From contig JAYMTA010001218.1 of assembly GCA_036897625.1 (NCBI GenBank), forward strand, positions 1 through 21,113: 21,113 bases of DNA, read 5' to 3'. The translations under genes and the position numbers were made by a program. Under the pieces are notes generated by a model. That model was not told the origin of the DNA. It made no database searches and worked only from the letters and a program-made list of their open reading frames with translations. The stretch is from Pelargonium cotyledonis. Lineage: Eukaryota; Streptophyta; Magnoliopsida; Geraniales; Geraniaceae. Of this stretch, positions 20,761 through 21,113 are shown in pieces (the first letter of the stretch is position 1; every line of letters starts with the position of its first letter).

Positions 20761-21113
20761 TTGTATAGTAATGAAAATGACTATAATGTCCTCGGTACTT
20801 TTGCTAAATTAACACTAGTAACGTTTTTGAAATTTTGGTAGGATGGGTTTTACCGTCATTTAGGTCTACCCGGCTCAAATTCGAATTAGACCGAGTCGTA
20901 AAAAAAATCTAAGCAAGTAGATACGCTTAAATTTAGGTGAGAAACAAAATTGGCATATGAGTCGGGTTTCGTTCATATTTGTGTGTTGAGACTTGAGAGT
21001 TATAGTTGAAATTTTGAAACACACGAGACGTATACACGAACAAGTATTCATAATTTGATATTTCTACCGTGATTTTGTGAAGCTCCTATATACTGCCAAG
21101 TTTATAGAGAATT
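20761..21113. other. Upstream flank with GGGTC-type repeat traces
   Basis: AT-rich non-coding sequence. Words such as TCTACCCGGCTC, GACCGAGTCG and GAGTCGGGTTTCG (20865-20970) belong to the same degenerate repeat style seen elsewhere in the window. No gene is evident up to the right edge. Confidence 0.5.

Overview
The window is nuclear DNA from a dicot plant. It is AT-rich, its genes are split by many short GT-AG introns, and it carries plant-type MITEs and microsatellites. Both proteins that can be named match plant-specific forms. The species cannot be read from the sequence; the N-terminus of the kinesin looks asterid-like to me, but that is an impression only.

Layout. (1) Positions 1-116 hold the last codons of an unidentified + strand gene, followed by a T-rich 3' flank. 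(2) Positions 1254-10147, minus strand, hold a complete gene for the kinesin-like calmodulin-binding protein (KCBP/ZWICHEL, kinesin-14). I could join 23 coding exons into an uninterrupted 1266-residue frame with MyTH4, FERM, coiled-coil, C-terminal motor and calmodulin-binding segments. A further 5'UTR intron, a 6-codon uORF and a 44-bp CT microsatellite lie upstream. (3) Positions about 10560-12600 are intergenic, with a Stowaway-type MITE and degenerate repeats. (4) Positions 16774-20585, minus strand, hold a tafazzin-like phospholipid acyltransferase in five exons (285 residues). Three further exon-like segments follow downstream (16288-16318, 14306-14386, about 12600-12755). They may form a spliced 3' end that gives an alternative C-terminus. 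(5) Positions 20660-21113 are upstream flank.

The two genes lie head-to-tail on the minus strand and have no evident functional link: one is a microtubule motor, the other a membrane-lipid enzyme. The unidentified + strand gene converges on KCBP tail-to-tail.

No new multi-gene system is visible. The points that most merit a second look are the cryptic 3' exons of the tafazzin gene, a long foldback element in a KCBP intron, several families of degenerate motif-rich repeats (GGGTC-, GAGCTTGAGCC- and GGTCC-type) concentrated in introns and intergenic DNA, and a decayed tandem array in tafazzin intron 1.
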